DNA of 64,000 nt, taken from assembly GCA_023460935.1 (NCBI GenBank), contig JAEWOI010000022.1, forward strand, positions 62,001 through 126,000. The letters run 5' to 3'. This document shows, piece after piece, positions 15,415 through 24,571 of the stretch. The position numbers and the translations under genes were made by a program. Numbering within the stretch: position 1 is the first letter of the stretch; every line of letters begins with the position of its first letter. Source of the stretch: Actinomycetes bacterium (GTDB lineage: Bacteria; Actinomycetota; Actinomycetes; Propionibacteriales; Propionibacteriaceae). The notes under the pieces were generated by a model. It did not search any database. It had not been told where the DNA came from and saw only the letters and a list, made by a program, of their open reading frames with translations.

Positions 15415-17433
15415 CTAGATGTCGAGGAAGCGGACGTCCTTGGCGTTGCGCTGGATGAAGCTGCGGCGCTGCTCCACGTCCTCGCCCATCAGGATCGAGA
15501 ACATCTCGTCGGCCGCCGCGGCGTCGTCGAGGGTCACCTGCAGCAGGGCCCGCTTGGCCGGGTCCATCGTGGTGTCCCACAGGTCGTCGGCGTTCATCTC
15601 GCCGAGGCCCTTGTACCGCTGGATCGGGTTCACGCTCGGCAGCTTCTTGCCGGCAGCCACCCCGGCGTCGCGCAGCGCGTCCCGCTCGGCGTCGGAGTAG
15701 GCCAGCTCGTGGGGCGCGTTGCTCCAGCGCAGCCGGAACAGCGGCGGTTGCGCCAGGTAGACGTGGCCGGCGTTGATCAGCGGCTTCATGAACCGGAACA
15801 GCAGCGTCAGCAGCAGGGTGCGGATGTGCGCCCCGTCCACGTCGGCGTCGGCCATCAGCACGATCTTGTGGTAGCGCAGCTTGTCCACGTCGAAGTCGTC
15901 CTGCACCCCGGTGCCGAGGGTGTTGAAGATCGCCTCGACCTCCTTGTTCTGCAGGATCTTGTCCAGCCGGGCCTTCTCGACGTTCAGGATCTTGCCGCGG
16001 ATCGGCAGGATGGCCTGCGTGCGGGGGTCCCGTCCGCCCTTGGCCGAGCCGCCGGCGGAGTCGCCCTCGACGATGAACACCTCGCACTCCGCCGGTTCGG
16101 TCGAAGAGCAGTCGCTCAGCTTGCCGTACTGGCCCTTGTTCAGCAGCCCCTTGCGGGAACGGGCCATGTCGCGGGCCTTGCGGGCGGCGATCCGGGCAGA
16201 CGCCGCGGCCTGGCTCTTGCGGACGATGTCCTTGCCCTCGGCCGGGTTCTTCTCGAACCAGTCACCGAGCAGGTCGTTGACCACCCGCTGCACGAACGAG
16301 CGCGCCTCGGTGTTGCCGAGCTTGGTCTTGGTCTGGCCCTCGAACTGCGGTTCGGCCAGCTTGACCGAGATGATCGCGGTGAGGCCCTCCCGGATGTCGT
16401 CGCCCGAGACCCGGTCCTCCTTCTTCTTGATCATCCCCCAGGTCTCGCCCCACTTGTTGACCGTGTTGGTCAGCGCTGCGCGGAAGCCCTCCTCGTGGGT
16501 GCCGCCCTCGTGGGTGTTGATGGTGTTGGCGAAGGTGTGCACGCTCTCGTTGAACGATGAGTTCCACTGCATCGCCACCTCGAGGCTCATCCGCTGCTCG
16601 TCGGAGACCGCGTCGATCGCGATCACCGAGGAGTGGATCGTCTCCTTGCTGCCGGTGAGGTACTTCACGTAGTCGATCAGGCCGTCCGCGTAGGCGAACG
16701 TCTGCTCCCGCTGCCTCGGCTCGGCGTCGTCCTCCTCCTCCGCCGAGGCGGTGATGGCGCGCCGGTCGGCGATCGTGATCTTCAGGCCCTTGTTCAGGAA
16801 CGCCATCTCCCGGAACCGGGTGGCCAGCGTCTCGTAGGAGTAGGTGGTGGTCTCGAAGATCGTCGGGCTGGCGTAGAACGTGACCACCGTGCCGGTCTCG
16901 CTGCTCGGCTCGAGTTGCTGGAGCGGCTCGTTGGGATCGCCGAGGCTGAAGCTCTGCCGCCAGTGGTAGCCCTCGCGGCGGACGTCGACGGTGAGGGAGT
17001 CCGAGAGCGCGTTCACCACCGAGACACCCACCCCGTGCAGGCCACCGGAGACCTTGTAGCCGCCGTCGCCGAACTTGCCGCCGGCGTGCAGCATGGTGAG
17101 CGCGACGGTGAGCGCGGAGATCTTCTCCTTCGGGTGCTCCTTGACGGGGATGCCGCGGCCGTTGTCGGTGACCCGGATGCCGCCCTCGTCGAGCAACTCA
17201 ACCAGGATCGAGTCGCAGTAGCCGGCCAGCGCCTCGTCGACGGCGTTGTCCACCACCTCGTAGACGAGGTGGTGCAGGCCGCGCTCCCCGGTGGAGCCGA
17301 TGTACATGCCGGGCCGCTTGCGGACGGCCTCCAGGCCTTCCAGGACGGTGATCGCCGAGGCGTCGTAGCTGCCCTCGGCTACGTGTGCGGCTTCCGCGGC
17401 GGACATGGCAGCGACGATGGTCTCGTCTGTCAC
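15415..17433 (-). CDS. gyrB: DNA gyrase subunit B
   Basis: The 672-residue protein is the ATPase subunit of gyrase. It has the GHKL ATP site (EVVDNAVDEAL, VTDNGRGIPV, GGLHGVGVSVVNALS), the transducer domain, the TOPRIM motif FIVEGDSAGGSAKGGRD with the DADVDGAH metal site, and the C-terminal IQRYKGLGEMN. GTG 17433 is chosen because GGAAGG lies seven bases upstream; a longer frame to 17502 has no such site. In most relatives it follows recF-dciA directly; here a sugar cassette separates them. Confidence 0.97.
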   Translation of the reverse strand: MTDETIVAAMSAAEAAHVAEGSYDASAITVLEGLEAVRKRPGMYIGSTGERGLHHLVYEVVDNAVDEALAGYCDSILVELLDEGGIRVTDNGRGIPVKEHPKEKISALTVALTMLHAGGKFGDGGYKVSGGLHGVGVSVVNALSDSLTVDVRREGYHWRQSFSLGDPNEPLQQLEPSSETGTVVTFYASPTIFETTTYSYETLATRFREMAFLNKGLKITIADRRAITASAEEEDDAEPRQREQTFAYADGLIDYVKYLTGSKETIHSSVIAIDAVSDEQRMSLEVAMQWNSSFNESVHTFANTINTHEGGTHEEGFRAALTNTVNKWGETWGMIKKKEDRVSGDDIREGLTAIISVKLAEPQFEGQTKTKLGNTEARSFVQRVVNDLLGDWFEKNPAEGKDIVRKSQAAASARIAARKARDMARSRKGLLNKGQYGKLSDCSSTEPAECEVFIVEGDSAGGSAKGGRDPRTQAILPIRGKILNVEKARLDKILQNKEVEAIFNTLGTGVQDDFDVDKLRYHKIVLMADADVDGAHIRTLLLTLLFRFMKPLINAGHVYLAQPPLFRLRWSNAPHELAYSDAERDALRDAGVAAGKKLPSVNPIQRYKGLGEMNADDLWDTTMDPAKRALLQVTLDDAAAADEMFSILMGEDVEQRRSFIQRNAKDVRFLDI

Positions 17434-17501
17434 TCGAATCCTTCCGGACGTGAGAACGGCCACCAACTGCGGGCAGTGGCGGCACGGTCGGGAACGGACC
17501 A

Positions 17502-17507
17502 AGTCTA
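17502..17507 (-). promoter_or_regulatory. Candidate gyrB -10 box
   Basis: TAGACT on the minus strand lies about 70 bases upstream of the gyrB GTG. No convincing -35 was seen. The 261-base gap 17434-17694 otherwise holds only GC-rich sequence. Confidence 0.35.
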
Positions 17508-17694
17508 GCGGATCCGTCTCAGATTTCCGCGCGCCCGGGCCCAGGATGTGGGCCTGAACGGCCCGGGACGCGGCTGCGCAGGCTCTGGCGGGGGCTGGCG
17601 CAGGGTCGGATACGCGTCTGCGGCCCGCAGGCGTCCAGACGGCCGCTCCCGCCCCGGCGGCACCCCGCTCGACGCGCGGGTTTCCGACGTGGGC

Positions 17695-19167
17695 TCAGTC
17701 GCCGAAGAACCAGTGGTCGACGCGCTCGCTGAGCCGCCGGTAGGCCGGGTCGAGACCGAGCGCGGCACTGACCCTCGGCTCGACCGAGCTCACGGTCGGT
17801 GGCCGCCAGGCGTCCCGCACCTCCGCGACGGACGCACCGGCCAGGGTGGCCGCCGCCTGGATGCAGGCACCCCTAGCCGTGGCCTCCGGAGCGTCAACCG
17901 TCACGACCGGGACGCCGCAACGATCGGCGATCAGCTGCCGGTAGGCACGCGAGCGGGACCCGCCGCCCACAGCCACCACCCGATCGGTGATCGGGTGGCC
18001 GGCGAGCGCCTGCAGCTCGGCCATTCCACGAACCAGGCCCTGGACGACACCGTCGTAGGCCGCCCTCGCCAGCTCCTCCCTGCTGGTGTCGCTGCGCAAC
18101 CCGGTGAGCGTGCCGGTGGTGCCGGGCCGCATCGGGCTGCGCTCGCCGTCCAGGTAGGCCAGCAGCTGCAGGTCCCCGCCGACGGGCGCGGCCAGGGCCA
18201 GCTCGTCGAGTTCTGCGAGGCCCACCCCGAGCAGGTAGGCGAAACGGTCGGTGACCTTGGTGCAGTTCAGCGTGCACACCAGCGGGAGGTAGCCGCCGGT
18301 CACGTCGCACACGTAGTCGACCGTCCAGTCCGGCCGGCCGGTGGGCAGCCCCGCCGGGGTGAACACGACCCCGGAGGTGCCGAGGCTGAACGCCACCTCC
18401 CCCGGTCCGAGCCCGATGCCGGCCGCGGCCAGGTGCTGGTCCCCGCCGCCGGGCCCGACCAGCACCCCCGGCCGCAGGCCCAACCGGTCGGCCACCTCCG
18501 GACGGACGGTTCCGGCGGCCTCGTTCGGCGCGAGCACCCGGGGCAGCATCGCCTCCCAGTCGGTGTCGCCGGACACGTGCCGGGCCAGGAGGTCCGGGCG
18601 CCAGCGCTCCTGGTGGGCCGAGTAGTAGCCGGTGCCGGAGGCGTTCGAGCGGTCGGTGACGTGCTCGCCGGTGAGGGTGTGGGTCAGCCAGTCGGCCGGC
18701 ACCATCAGCTTCCGCACCCGGGCCAGGTTGTCCGGCTCGACGCGGGCCAGCCACGCCAGCTTCGCGATGGTGAGCGCAGGGTTCAGCGGCAGCAGCACCT
18801 CCTCCACCCAGGAGGATGGGGCGCGCTCCTCCAGCAGCCGTGCGACGTCGTCCGCAGCGGTGGTGTCGTTCCAGAGCTTGACCGGCCGGACCACGCCCCC
18901 GGCAGCGTCCAGCGCCACCAGGCCGTGGCACTGGGCGCCGAAGCTGATCGCATCGACAGCCGCCAGGCCGGTGCCGGCCGCGGCGGCCGCCCGGGCCAGC
19001 GCCGTCTCGAAGGCCGCCCACCAGTCCGCGGTGAGCTGCTCGCTCACCGGCGGGTGGGTGGCCGGGTGGGGGGCGCTGCCCGAGCCGAGCAGCCCACCGG
19101 TGGCCGCGTCGCGCAGTTCCACCGTGCACGACTGGGTGGAGCTGTCCACCCCGGCGACGACGCCCAT
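17695..19167 (-). CDS. xylB: FGGY-family sugar kinase, xylulokinase-like
   Basis: This 490-residue protein is a FGGY carbohydrate kinase. It has an N-terminal ATPase-fold phosphate loop (VVAGVDSSTQSCTVELRD), the conserved ISFGAQCHGLV and VKLWNDTTAADD, and the C-terminal GGGSRSRAYRQLIAD and DAPEATARGACIQAA signatures. The closest match by motif is xylulokinase, which phosphorylates D-xylulose at O5. Because the cassette has no xylose isomerase or pentitol dehydrogenase, the ketose substrate is not certain. ATG 19167 has GAGGGGA six bases upstream; GTG 19173 is too close to it. It is the last gene of the minus-strand operon, 11 bases after the SIS gene. Confidence 0.85.
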   Translation of the reverse strand: MGVVAGVDSSTQSCTVELRDAATGGLLGSGSAPHPATHPPVSEQLTADWWAAFETALARAAAAAGTGLAAVDAISFGAQCHGLVALDAAGGVVRPVKLWNDTTAADDVARLLEERAPSSWVEEVLLPLNPALTIAKLAWLARVEPDNLARVRKLMVPADWLTHTLTGEHVTDRSNASGTGYYSAHQERWRPDLLARHVSGDTDWEAMLPRVLAPNEAAGTVRPEVADRLGLRPGVLVGPGGGDQHLAAAGIGLGPGEVAFSLGTSGVVFTPAGLPTGRPDWTVDYVCDVTGGYLPLVCTLNCTKVTDRFAYLLGVGLAELDELALAAPVGGDLQLLAYLDGERSPMRPGTTGTLTGLRSDTSREELARAAYDGVVQGLVRGMAELQALAGHPITDRVVAVGGGSRSRAYRQLIADRCGVPVVTVDAPEATARGACIQAAATLAGASVAEVRDAWRPPTVSSVEPRVSAALGLDPAYRRLSERVDHWFFGD

Positions 19168-19178
19168 CCCCACTCCCC

Positions 19179-19817
19179 TCAGACGTCGACGCCGGGCGCC
19201 GGCAGGCTGTCCAGTTCTGCCGGCAGGCCCTCGAGCTTGCCGACCGCACCCAGCGGGTGGGTGAAGATCACGTCCGACCAGCGGTAGCCGCGCATCCGCA
19301 TCAGCGCCACGGCGAGGCAGTCGCCCCAGACGGCATGCATCAGGGTCGAACCCATCGCGATCACGTTCCCCGGGTCGGCCTGGTCGGCCACTTCGAACAC
19401 CTGGATGTGGTCGGCCAGCCGGGCCAGCTCGGCCTCGGGGTCGCTGGTCAGGGCGATCACCCCCACCCCGCGTTCCTTCACCCGCCTGGCGAGGTTGTTG
19501 ATCTCGTCGGAGCTGCCGCCCTTGGAGATCGCGATCAGCAGGTCGTTGCTGCGCAGGGCACCCATCGTGCCGTGGAGGGCGTCGGACGGCTGCACGAAGA
19601 CCGAAGGCGTGCCGCTCACCGAGAACAGGTGGGCCATCCGGCGGGCGATGCTGCCCGAGGTGCCGGACCCGGTGACGAAGACCTTGCCGGTGCAGTTCAG
19701 CATCAGGTCGATGATCGCGGTGGTGCTGTCGTCGAAGACGGCCAGCACCGAGCGGACCGCTTCGGCCTCCAGTTCGATGCGTTCCCGCGCTGCGGCGAGG
19801 AAGGTCGGGCTGTTCAT
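19179..19817 (-). CDS. SIS-domain sugar-phosphate isomerase
   Basis: The 212-residue protein is a single SIS domain with the phosphosugar loop FVTGSGTSGSIARRMAHLFS and the second site ISKGGSSDEINNLARR. A C-terminal helix region follows (GDCLAVALMRMRGY, then FTHPLGAVG). It resembles KpsF/GutQ and hexulose-phosphate isomerase proteins, which interconvert aldose and ketose phosphates, but lacks the CBS domains of KpsF. Within this cassette it would act on the phosphorylated product of the FGGY kinase. GGAGG lies ten bases before the ATG. Confidence 0.8.
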   Translation of the reverse strand: MNSPTFLAAARERIELEAEAVRSVLAVFDDSTTAIIDLMLNCTGKVFVTGSGTSGSIARRMAHLFSVSGTPSVFVQPSDALHGTMGALRSNDLLIAISKGGSSDEINNLARRVKERGVGVIALTSDPEAELARLADHIQVFEVADQADPGNVIAMGSTLMHAVWGDCLAVALMRMRGYRWSDVIFTHPLGAVGKLEGLPAELDSLPAPGVDV

Positions 19818-19839
19818 CTGGTTGGGTCCTCCGTTTCGG

Positions 19840-21351
19840 CTAGGCCGCGTCCCACGCGGCTTCGCGAAGTTCCTTGATGGTCAGGTTGGCCGCCGGCACC
19901 GCGGCGCCGGTGCAGGTGCCGGAGGTGAAGGTGACCACCTCGTCCGCGACCTCCAGCACCTCCTCCTCCTCACTGGAGACCACCACGACGGCGAGCCCGC
20001 TGTGGTGCGCGAGCTGCCGCAGCAGCTGGTGCAACTCGGCCTTGACGCCGATGTCGACCCCCTTGGTCGGCTCGTCCAGCAGCAGCAGCCTCGGCTCCTG
20101 CGCGAGCGCCCGGGCCAGGAGCACCTTCTGCTGGTTGCCGCCGGACAGCTGGACCACCGGGGCGTTCACGTCACCGCGGATGCCGAGGGTGGTCAGCAGT
20201 TCCAGCGAGCGTTGCCGCATGCGGCGCCGGTCGAGCAGCCCGAAGCGCCGGTACTGCTTCAGGATCGGCAGCGCGACGTTGGTCACGGAGCTCAGCCCGG
20301 GCACGATGCCGTCGACCTTGCGCTCCTCGGTCAGGTAGACCACCCCGTGCCGCCGCGCGTCCTCCGGGCCCTTCGGTGCGTACTCCCGCCCGAACAGCCG
20401 CAGGCTGCCCCCGGTCACCTTGTCGAGGCCGACGAGGGTGCGCAGGAACTCGGTTCGGCCGGAGCCGACCAGCCCGTAGATCCCGAGCACCACGCCCTCC
20501 CGCGCCACGATGGAGACGTCCTGGAGGTCGTGGCTGCGCAGGTTGCGGGCCTCGAGCGCCACCCCTCCGGCGGTCGGGGTGGCGGCCACCAGCTCCGCGG
20601 CCGGCGCCACCTCCGCCTCCTCGAGGTCGGCGCCGGCGATCGCCCGGATGATCTCCCTGCGGTCCACCTGCCCGGTGGGGCTCTGGATGCGGACCTTCCC
20701 GTCGACGAGGGCGACCACCTCGTCCGAGACCTGCAGCAGCTCGTCCAGCTTGTGGTTGATGAACACGATGCCAAGACCGTCGGCGGTGGCCAGGTGACGG
20801 ACGAGGGTGAGCAGGCTCTCGACCTGCTCCCCCTCGAGGCTCGTCGTCGGCTCGTCGAGCAGCAGGAAGCGCGCCTGCCGGGTGGTGGCGATCGCGATCT
20901 CCAGCAGTTGCCTGGTGGCCACTGGGTAGTCCCCCACCCGGTGGCCGGCGTCCGCCTCGATGCCGAACCGCTCGATCAGCTCCTGCGTCCGGTTCCGCAT
21001 CAGCCGCTTGGCCAGCACCCCCTGCGAGCGCAGCTCGCGGCCGAGGAAGGTGTTCTCCGTCACGGTGAGGTTGGGCAGCAGCGACAGCTCCTGGTAGACC
21101 GTGGAGATGCCGTGCTCGATCGCAGCGGCCGGGCTGTGGAAGGCCACCTGCTGCTCCCCGACCAGCAGTTCCCCGCCGTCGGGCTGGTAGGCGCCGGAGA
21201 GCACCTTCAGCAGGGTGGACTTGCCCGCGCCGTTGTGGCCGACCAGACCCGTCACCCTTCCCGGGGTGACGGTCAGGTCCACGCCGTCCAGCGCGGGCAC
21301 GCCCGCGAACAGCTTGCGAATGCCCCTGGCCCGCAACGCCTGGTCGCTCAC
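19840..21351 (-). CDS. Sugar ABC importer ATPase, RbsA/XylG type
   Basis: The 503-residue protein has two ABC domains. The first has Walker A GHNGAGKSTLLKVLSG and Walker B FLLLDEPTTSLEGEQ. The second opens YGLVGSGRTEFLRTLVGL, a Walker A without the usual Lys, and has signature LSGGNQQKVLLARAL with LLLLDEPTKGVDIG. A degenerate second Walker A is the norm in ribose-type importers. It energises uptake through the permease and lipoprotein encoded upstream. GGAGGGC precedes the GTG start. Confidence 0.92.
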   Translation of the reverse strand: MSDQALRARGIRKLFAGVPALDGVDLTVTPGRVTGLVGHNGAGKSTLLKVLSGAYQPDGGELLVGEQQVAFHSPAAAIEHGISTVYQELSLLPNLTVTENTFLGRELRSQGVLAKRLMRNRTQELIERFGIEADAGHRVGDYPVATRQLLEIAIATTRQARFLLLDEPTTSLEGEQVESLLTLVRHLATADGLGIVFINHKLDELLQVSDEVVALVDGKVRIQSPTGQVDRREIIRAIAGADLEEAEVAPAAELVAATPTAGGVALEARNLRSHDLQDVSIVAREGVVLGIYGLVGSGRTEFLRTLVGLDKVTGGSLRLFGREYAPKGPEDARRHGVVYLTEERKVDGIVPGLSSVTNVALPILKQYRRFGLLDRRRMRQRSLELLTTLGIRGDVNAPVVQLSGGNQQKVLLARALAQEPRLLLLDEPTKGVDIGVKAELHQLLRQLAHHSGLAVVVVSSEEEEVLEVADEVVTFTSGTCTGAAVPAANLTIKELREAAWDAA

Positions 21352-21385
21352 CGCTGCCCTCCTGTACTCGCTGCCGCTCCCCGGG

Positions 21386-22393
21386 TCAGCCGACGAAGCC
21401 GGGGCCGGGGGTCTCGGGCTTGACGAACAGCTTCAGCGGCCGCAGGATCTCGGCCTCCACGGTGCCGCCGTCCTTCCAGGTGACCACCTGCTGCACGACG
21501 CGACGGCCGTAGTCCTCCGGCTCCTGCGCGACACAGGCCGGGTAGGCGTCGGTGAGCGGTTCCTCCGCTGCGCAGAAGCCGTAGACCTTCACGTCCATGC
21601 CCTCGGTGGCCTGGATGGCGCCGTAAGCCGCCGGGCCGGTGGAGGCGAAGATGACGTTGATGTCGGGATTTCCCTGCATCATCTCGGAGGTGACCCGCAG
21701 CGAGTCGTCCGGCTTCACGTTGCCGTCCACCTTGGCGACCACCTTGGCGTTCGGGTTGGTCTTGATGGTCTCCTCGAAGCCCTGGTCACGGACCACGACG
21801 GGCACCTCGTCGGGCTCGGAGACGAAGCCGATCCGCAGCTCGGCGTCGTTCCCCAGGTCCTTCAGCACCTGCTCGGCCGACTGCACGCCACCGGCGAAGT
21901 TGTCCGCGCCGAGGTACTGCATGATCGTCGCGTTCTGCGCCTTCAGGGCGTTGTCGTCCAGGGTCACGTTGACGGTGAAGACCGGCACGCCCTTGGCGTT
22001 GGCCTCGCGGACGATCGCCGCCGCAGGCTCGGACTTGACCGCGTTCAGGGCGAGCGCGCACGGGTTCTTCTGCAGCATCGCCTGCACCTGGCTGAGCTGG
22101 TTCGCGTCGTCGTCCCCGGCCACCTGCACCTCTACGTCGAAGCCGGCCTTGGCGCCCTCGTCCTCGAAGCCGGCCTTCATGGCGACGTAGTACGGGTTGG
22201 TCAGGTTGGGCAGCGCTACCGCGAGGTACGGCTTGTCCGCCTTGCAGGCCTCCGGGACCCCTGCTGCGGACGGGGACTCCCCGGCCGGCGCGCTGGTCTG
22301 TGCCCCGGTCCCGGTGTCCAGCCCGGCACACCCGGTGGCGAGCAGCACTGCACCGAGCGCGACAGCGAGCATCGGCGATCTGGTCAACTTCAT
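21386..22393 (-). CDS. Sugar ABC importer substrate-binding lipoprotein
   Basis: The 335-residue protein starts with a lipoprotein signal (MKLTRSPMLAVALGAVLLAT-GC, acylated C22), a Ser/Pro linker and a type I periplasmic-binding fold (YLAVALPNLTNPYYVAMKAG, then ALNAVKSEPAAAIVREANAKG and VIFASTGPAAYGAIQATEG). Such proteins capture pentoses or hexoses outside the membrane. The ligand cannot be read from sequence. AGGAGT lies before the ATG; its gene is between the permease gene (eight bases upstream) and the ATPase gene. Confidence 0.9.
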   Translation of the reverse strand: MKLTRSPMLAVALGAVLLATGCAGLDTGTGAQTSAPAGESPSAAGVPEACKADKPYLAVALPNLTNPYYVAMKAGFEDEGAKAGFDVEVQVAGDDDANQLSQVQAMLQKNPCALALNAVKSEPAAAIVREANAKGVPVFTVNVTLDDNALKAQNATIMQYLGADNFAGGVQSAEQVLKDLGNDAELRIGFVSEPDEVPVVVRDQGFEETIKTNPNAKVVAKVDGNVKPDDSLRVTSEMMQGNPDINVIFASTGPAAYGAIQATEGMDVKVYGFCAAEEPLTDAYPACVAQEPEDYGRRVVQQVVTWKDGGTVEAEILRPLKLFVKPETPGPGFVG

Positions 22394-22401
22394 CTCTACT
22401 C

Positions 22402-23454
22402 CTACTCCTTGGACGGCACTGGGACGGGCCCAGCGGTTTCTCTGGTGGTCGGTGGGGGCGGCGGTTCGCCGCTCTCGCCCGGCCGGGGTCCGAGCAGCCG
22501 GCCGACGGCTTCGGTGATCGTGATCCGGCGGCGGACGGCGTCCAGGCTGACGCCGACCAGGATGATCACGCCGATCACCAGTGGCTGCCAGAAGCTGTCG
22601 ACGCCGACGACGTTCATGCCGTTGGAGACGGTGGCGATCAGGATGGCGCCGAGCAGCGCGCCGAGGATCGTGCCCACCCCGCCGAACAGGCTGACCCCGC
22701 CCACCACTGCCGACGCGATGCTGTAGAACTGCTCGTTCCCGGAGCCCGCGGTCGGGTAGCCGACCATCAGCCGGCTGGTAGTGATCACGCCGCCGATTCC
22801 GGCGCAGACGCCGGAGATGCCGTAGACGGTGAGGATCTTGCTGCCGATGTTCACCCCGGCCAGGCGGCTGGCGTCGGCGTTCCCGCCCACGGCGTAGATG
22901 TGGATGCCGGTGGGCGTCTGGCGCAGCACCAGCATCAGGATGACCGCTGCGATGGCCAGCATGATCACCGGGATGGGCACCCCGAAGTAGGAGCCACGGC
23001 CGAAGATCGCGAAGTTCGGGTCGGCAACCGAGACCGAGCGCGCGCCGGTGAGGATCATCGGGATCGCGGCGGAGATGCCGAAGGTGGAGAACGTGACGAT
23101 GAAGGGCGGCAGCTTCACGAAGTGGATGATGCTGCCGTTGACCAGGCCCACCAGCAGCCCGGCGAAGACCGCGACCAGACCGGCCAGCCACCACGGGGCG
23201 CCCGCCTGCATCGCCAGCGCGGCCAGCATTCCGGTCAGCGCGATGTTGGAGCCGACGGAAAGGTCGATCCCGCCGGTGAGCAGCACCAGGGTCTGGCCCA
23301 GCGCCAGGAACGCCACGACGGTGCCGTTCAGCAACAGCACCTGCAGGTTGCTCAGGGTGAAGAACTGGCTGGACAGCAGCGAGAGCACCGCTGCCACCGC
23401 GACCAGGACGCCAAGGATCCCGATCTCGTCCGGAAGCCGACGCCGCTTCAACAT
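22402..23454 (-). CDS. Sugar ABC importer permease, RbsC type
   Basis: The 350-residue protein has about eight to ten membrane spans and the RbsC family marks LTGGIDLSVGS, PPFIVTFSTFGI and GGNADASRLAGVNI. GISGVCAGIGGVI, VGGVSLFGGVGT and IGVIILVGVSLD follow. ATG 23454 is chosen for GAGGAGG seven bases upstream. It is the first gene of the minus-strand cassette and faces the SorC regulator across a 112-base regulatory gap. A Pro-rich C-terminal tail (EPPPPPTTRETAGPVPVP) is unusual for the family. Confidence 0.9.
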   Translation of the reverse strand: MLKRRRLPDEIGILGVLVAVAAVLSLLSSQFFTLSNLQVLLLNGTVVAFLALGQTLVLLTGGIDLSVGSNIALTGMLAALAMQAGAPWWLAGLVAVFAGLLVGLVNGSIIHFVKLPPFIVTFSTFGISAAIPMILTGARSVSVADPNFAIFGRGSYFGVPIPVIMLAIAAVILMLVLRQTPTGIHIYAVGGNADASRLAGVNIGSKILTVYGISGVCAGIGGVITTSRLMVGYPTAGSGNEQFYSIASAVVGGVSLFGGVGTILGALLGAILIATVSNGMNVVGVDSFWQPLVIGVIILVGVSLDAVRRRITITEAVGRLLGPRPGESGEPPPPPTTRETAGPVPVPSKE

Positions 23455-23516
23455 GCCGCATTCCTCCTCGCCGAGGTGGTGACCGCGTTTCAAGCTAGGT
23501 CAAGCTCCGGCATGAA

Positions 23517-23532
23517 TGCAACAGATGTTGTA
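23517..23532. promoter_or_regulatory. Palindromic candidate operator of the sugar cassette
   Basis: TGCAACAGATGTTGTA contains the perfect inverted repeat CAACA-GA-TGTTG. On the minus strand it overlaps TTGCAT, which could be the -35 of a promoter with TAGCTT 18 bases further on. It is therefore well placed for control of the ABC-kinase operon by the divergent SorC regulator. Confidence 0.5.
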
Positions 23533-23554
23533 GAAATGATACGAAATCTCGGTC

Positions 23555-23572
23555 TAGAATGCTCATATGAGC
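23555..23572 (+). promoter_or_regulatory. Leaderless promoter and start-codon palindrome of the SorC regulator
   Basis: TAGAAT (23555-23560) ends six bases before ATG 23567. A perfect 12-base palindrome GCTCATATGAGC (23561-23572) spans the start codon and could allow autorepression. No standard -35 was found. Confidence 0.45.
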
Positions 23573-24571
23573 AAGAAGCCCCGCGAGCGGCGCGACCGCG
23601 CGCGACAGATGCTGGAGATCGCGAGGCGCTACTACCTCGCCGAGGAGTCCAAGGTCGAGATCAGCCAGGCGCTCGGCATGAGCCGCTTCAAGGTGGCCCG
23701 GCTGCTGCAGGAGGCCCGCGAGAGCGGGCTGGTGCGGATCACGTTCCACCACGGCGGGGAGGTGGACCAGGCGCTGTCCGCCCGGCTGGGCCGGCACCTG
23801 GGCCTGGACCGGGCCGTGGTGGTAGAGGCGTACGGGTCGGTGGAGGAGGTGCGCAAGATCGTCGGCTCCCAGGCCGGCACCGTGCTCGCGGCCACAGTCA
23901 CCAGCGGGGAGACGCTCGGGCTGGCCTGGGGACGCACGCTCACCCACATGATCGAGAGCATCGACCGGCTGCCGAGCGTGCAGATCCTGCAGCTCAACGG
24001 TGCCGTCGGCCCCAGTCTCAGCCAGAGCCCGGTCGAGCTCGCGCTGAAGGCGTCGCTGATCGGCGGCCAGAACGCCAAGGCGATCATGGCGCCGCTCTAC
24101 ATCAGCGACCAGGACGGGGCGACGGCCATGCGCAGCCAGCCCGACATCAAGGAAGTGCTCGAACTGTTCGACACGGTCACCACCGCCGTGGTGGCTGTGG
24201 GGGCACTGAACGCAGACGATGACGGCTCGACCAACTCTCGCCTGCTGCCGCTGCTGCCGAAACCGGTCCAGGAGCAGCTGCTCAGCGGCGGAGCGGTCGC
24301 CGAGGCGTGCGGCATCACCTATCTCGCCGACGGCAACCTCGCCCACCGCGACCTGTTCGCCAACCACATCCTGGCGATCTCCCCGGCACAGCTGCGGCGC
24401 ATCCCCCGGGTGATCGGCGTGGCCTCCGACCCGGGCAAGGCCGAGGCGATCCTCGCGCTGCGCCGGGCCGACGTGATCTCCGAGCTGGTCGTGGACGCCG
24501 ACCTGGCCGAGGCGCTGCTGGCGCTGCCGTCCTTCGTCCGGGGCAGGGACGAGGCGCCGTGGCCAGGCTGA
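23567..24571 (+). CDS. SorC/DeoR-family sugar-responsive regulator
   Basis: The 334-residue protein has an N-terminal helix-turn-helix (residues about 20-60: ARRYYLAEESKVEISQALGM, then SRFKVARLLQEARESGLV). A SorC sugar-binding domain follows (about 75-325), including GETLGLAWGRTLTHMI, VQILQLNGAVG and RVIGVASDPGKAEAILALRR. Family members bind phosphorylated sugars and release DNA. It probably regulates the divergent importer operon and itself. It overlaps the downstream epimerase gene by 13 bases, linking regulator and enzyme. Confidence 0.9.
   Translation: MSKKPRERRDRARQMLEIARRYYLAEESKVEISQALGMSRFKVARLLQEARESGLVRITFHHGGEVDQALSARLGRHLGLDRAVVVEAYGSVEEVRKIVGSQAGTVLAATVTSGETLGLAWGRTLTHMIESIDRLPSVQILQLNGAVGPSLSQSPVELALKASLIGGQNAKAIMAPLYISDQDGATAMRSQPDIKEVLELFDTVTTAVVAVGALNADDDGSTNSRLLPLLPKPVQEQLLSGGAVAEACGITYLADGNLAHRDLFANHILAISPAQLRRIPRVIGVASDPGKAEAILALRRADVISELVVDADLAEALLALPSFVRGRDEAPWPG

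Noticed and set aside
12489..15458. A 989-codon plus-strand frame over gyrA
   Set aside because: Shadow of gyrA, whose conserved motifs are all on the minus strand.
17505..17768. 87-residue minus-strand frame between gyrB and the kinase gene
   Set aside because: Pro/Arg/Ser-rich product without a ribosome site, overlapping the end of the kinase gene in another frame.
21386..23461. A 691-residue fusion of permease region and binding protein
   Set aside because: The upstream 356 residues are an out-of-frame reading of the permease gene; the lipoprotein signal at 22393 marks the true start.
23455..23566. A small RNA or attenuator in the sugar cassette gap
   Set aside because: The gap is only 112 bases and is fully explained by two divergent promoters and palindromes.
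24307..24558. 84-residue upstream extension of the epimerase
   Set aside because: It overlaps the SorC domain in another frame; epimerase homology begins at GTG 24559.
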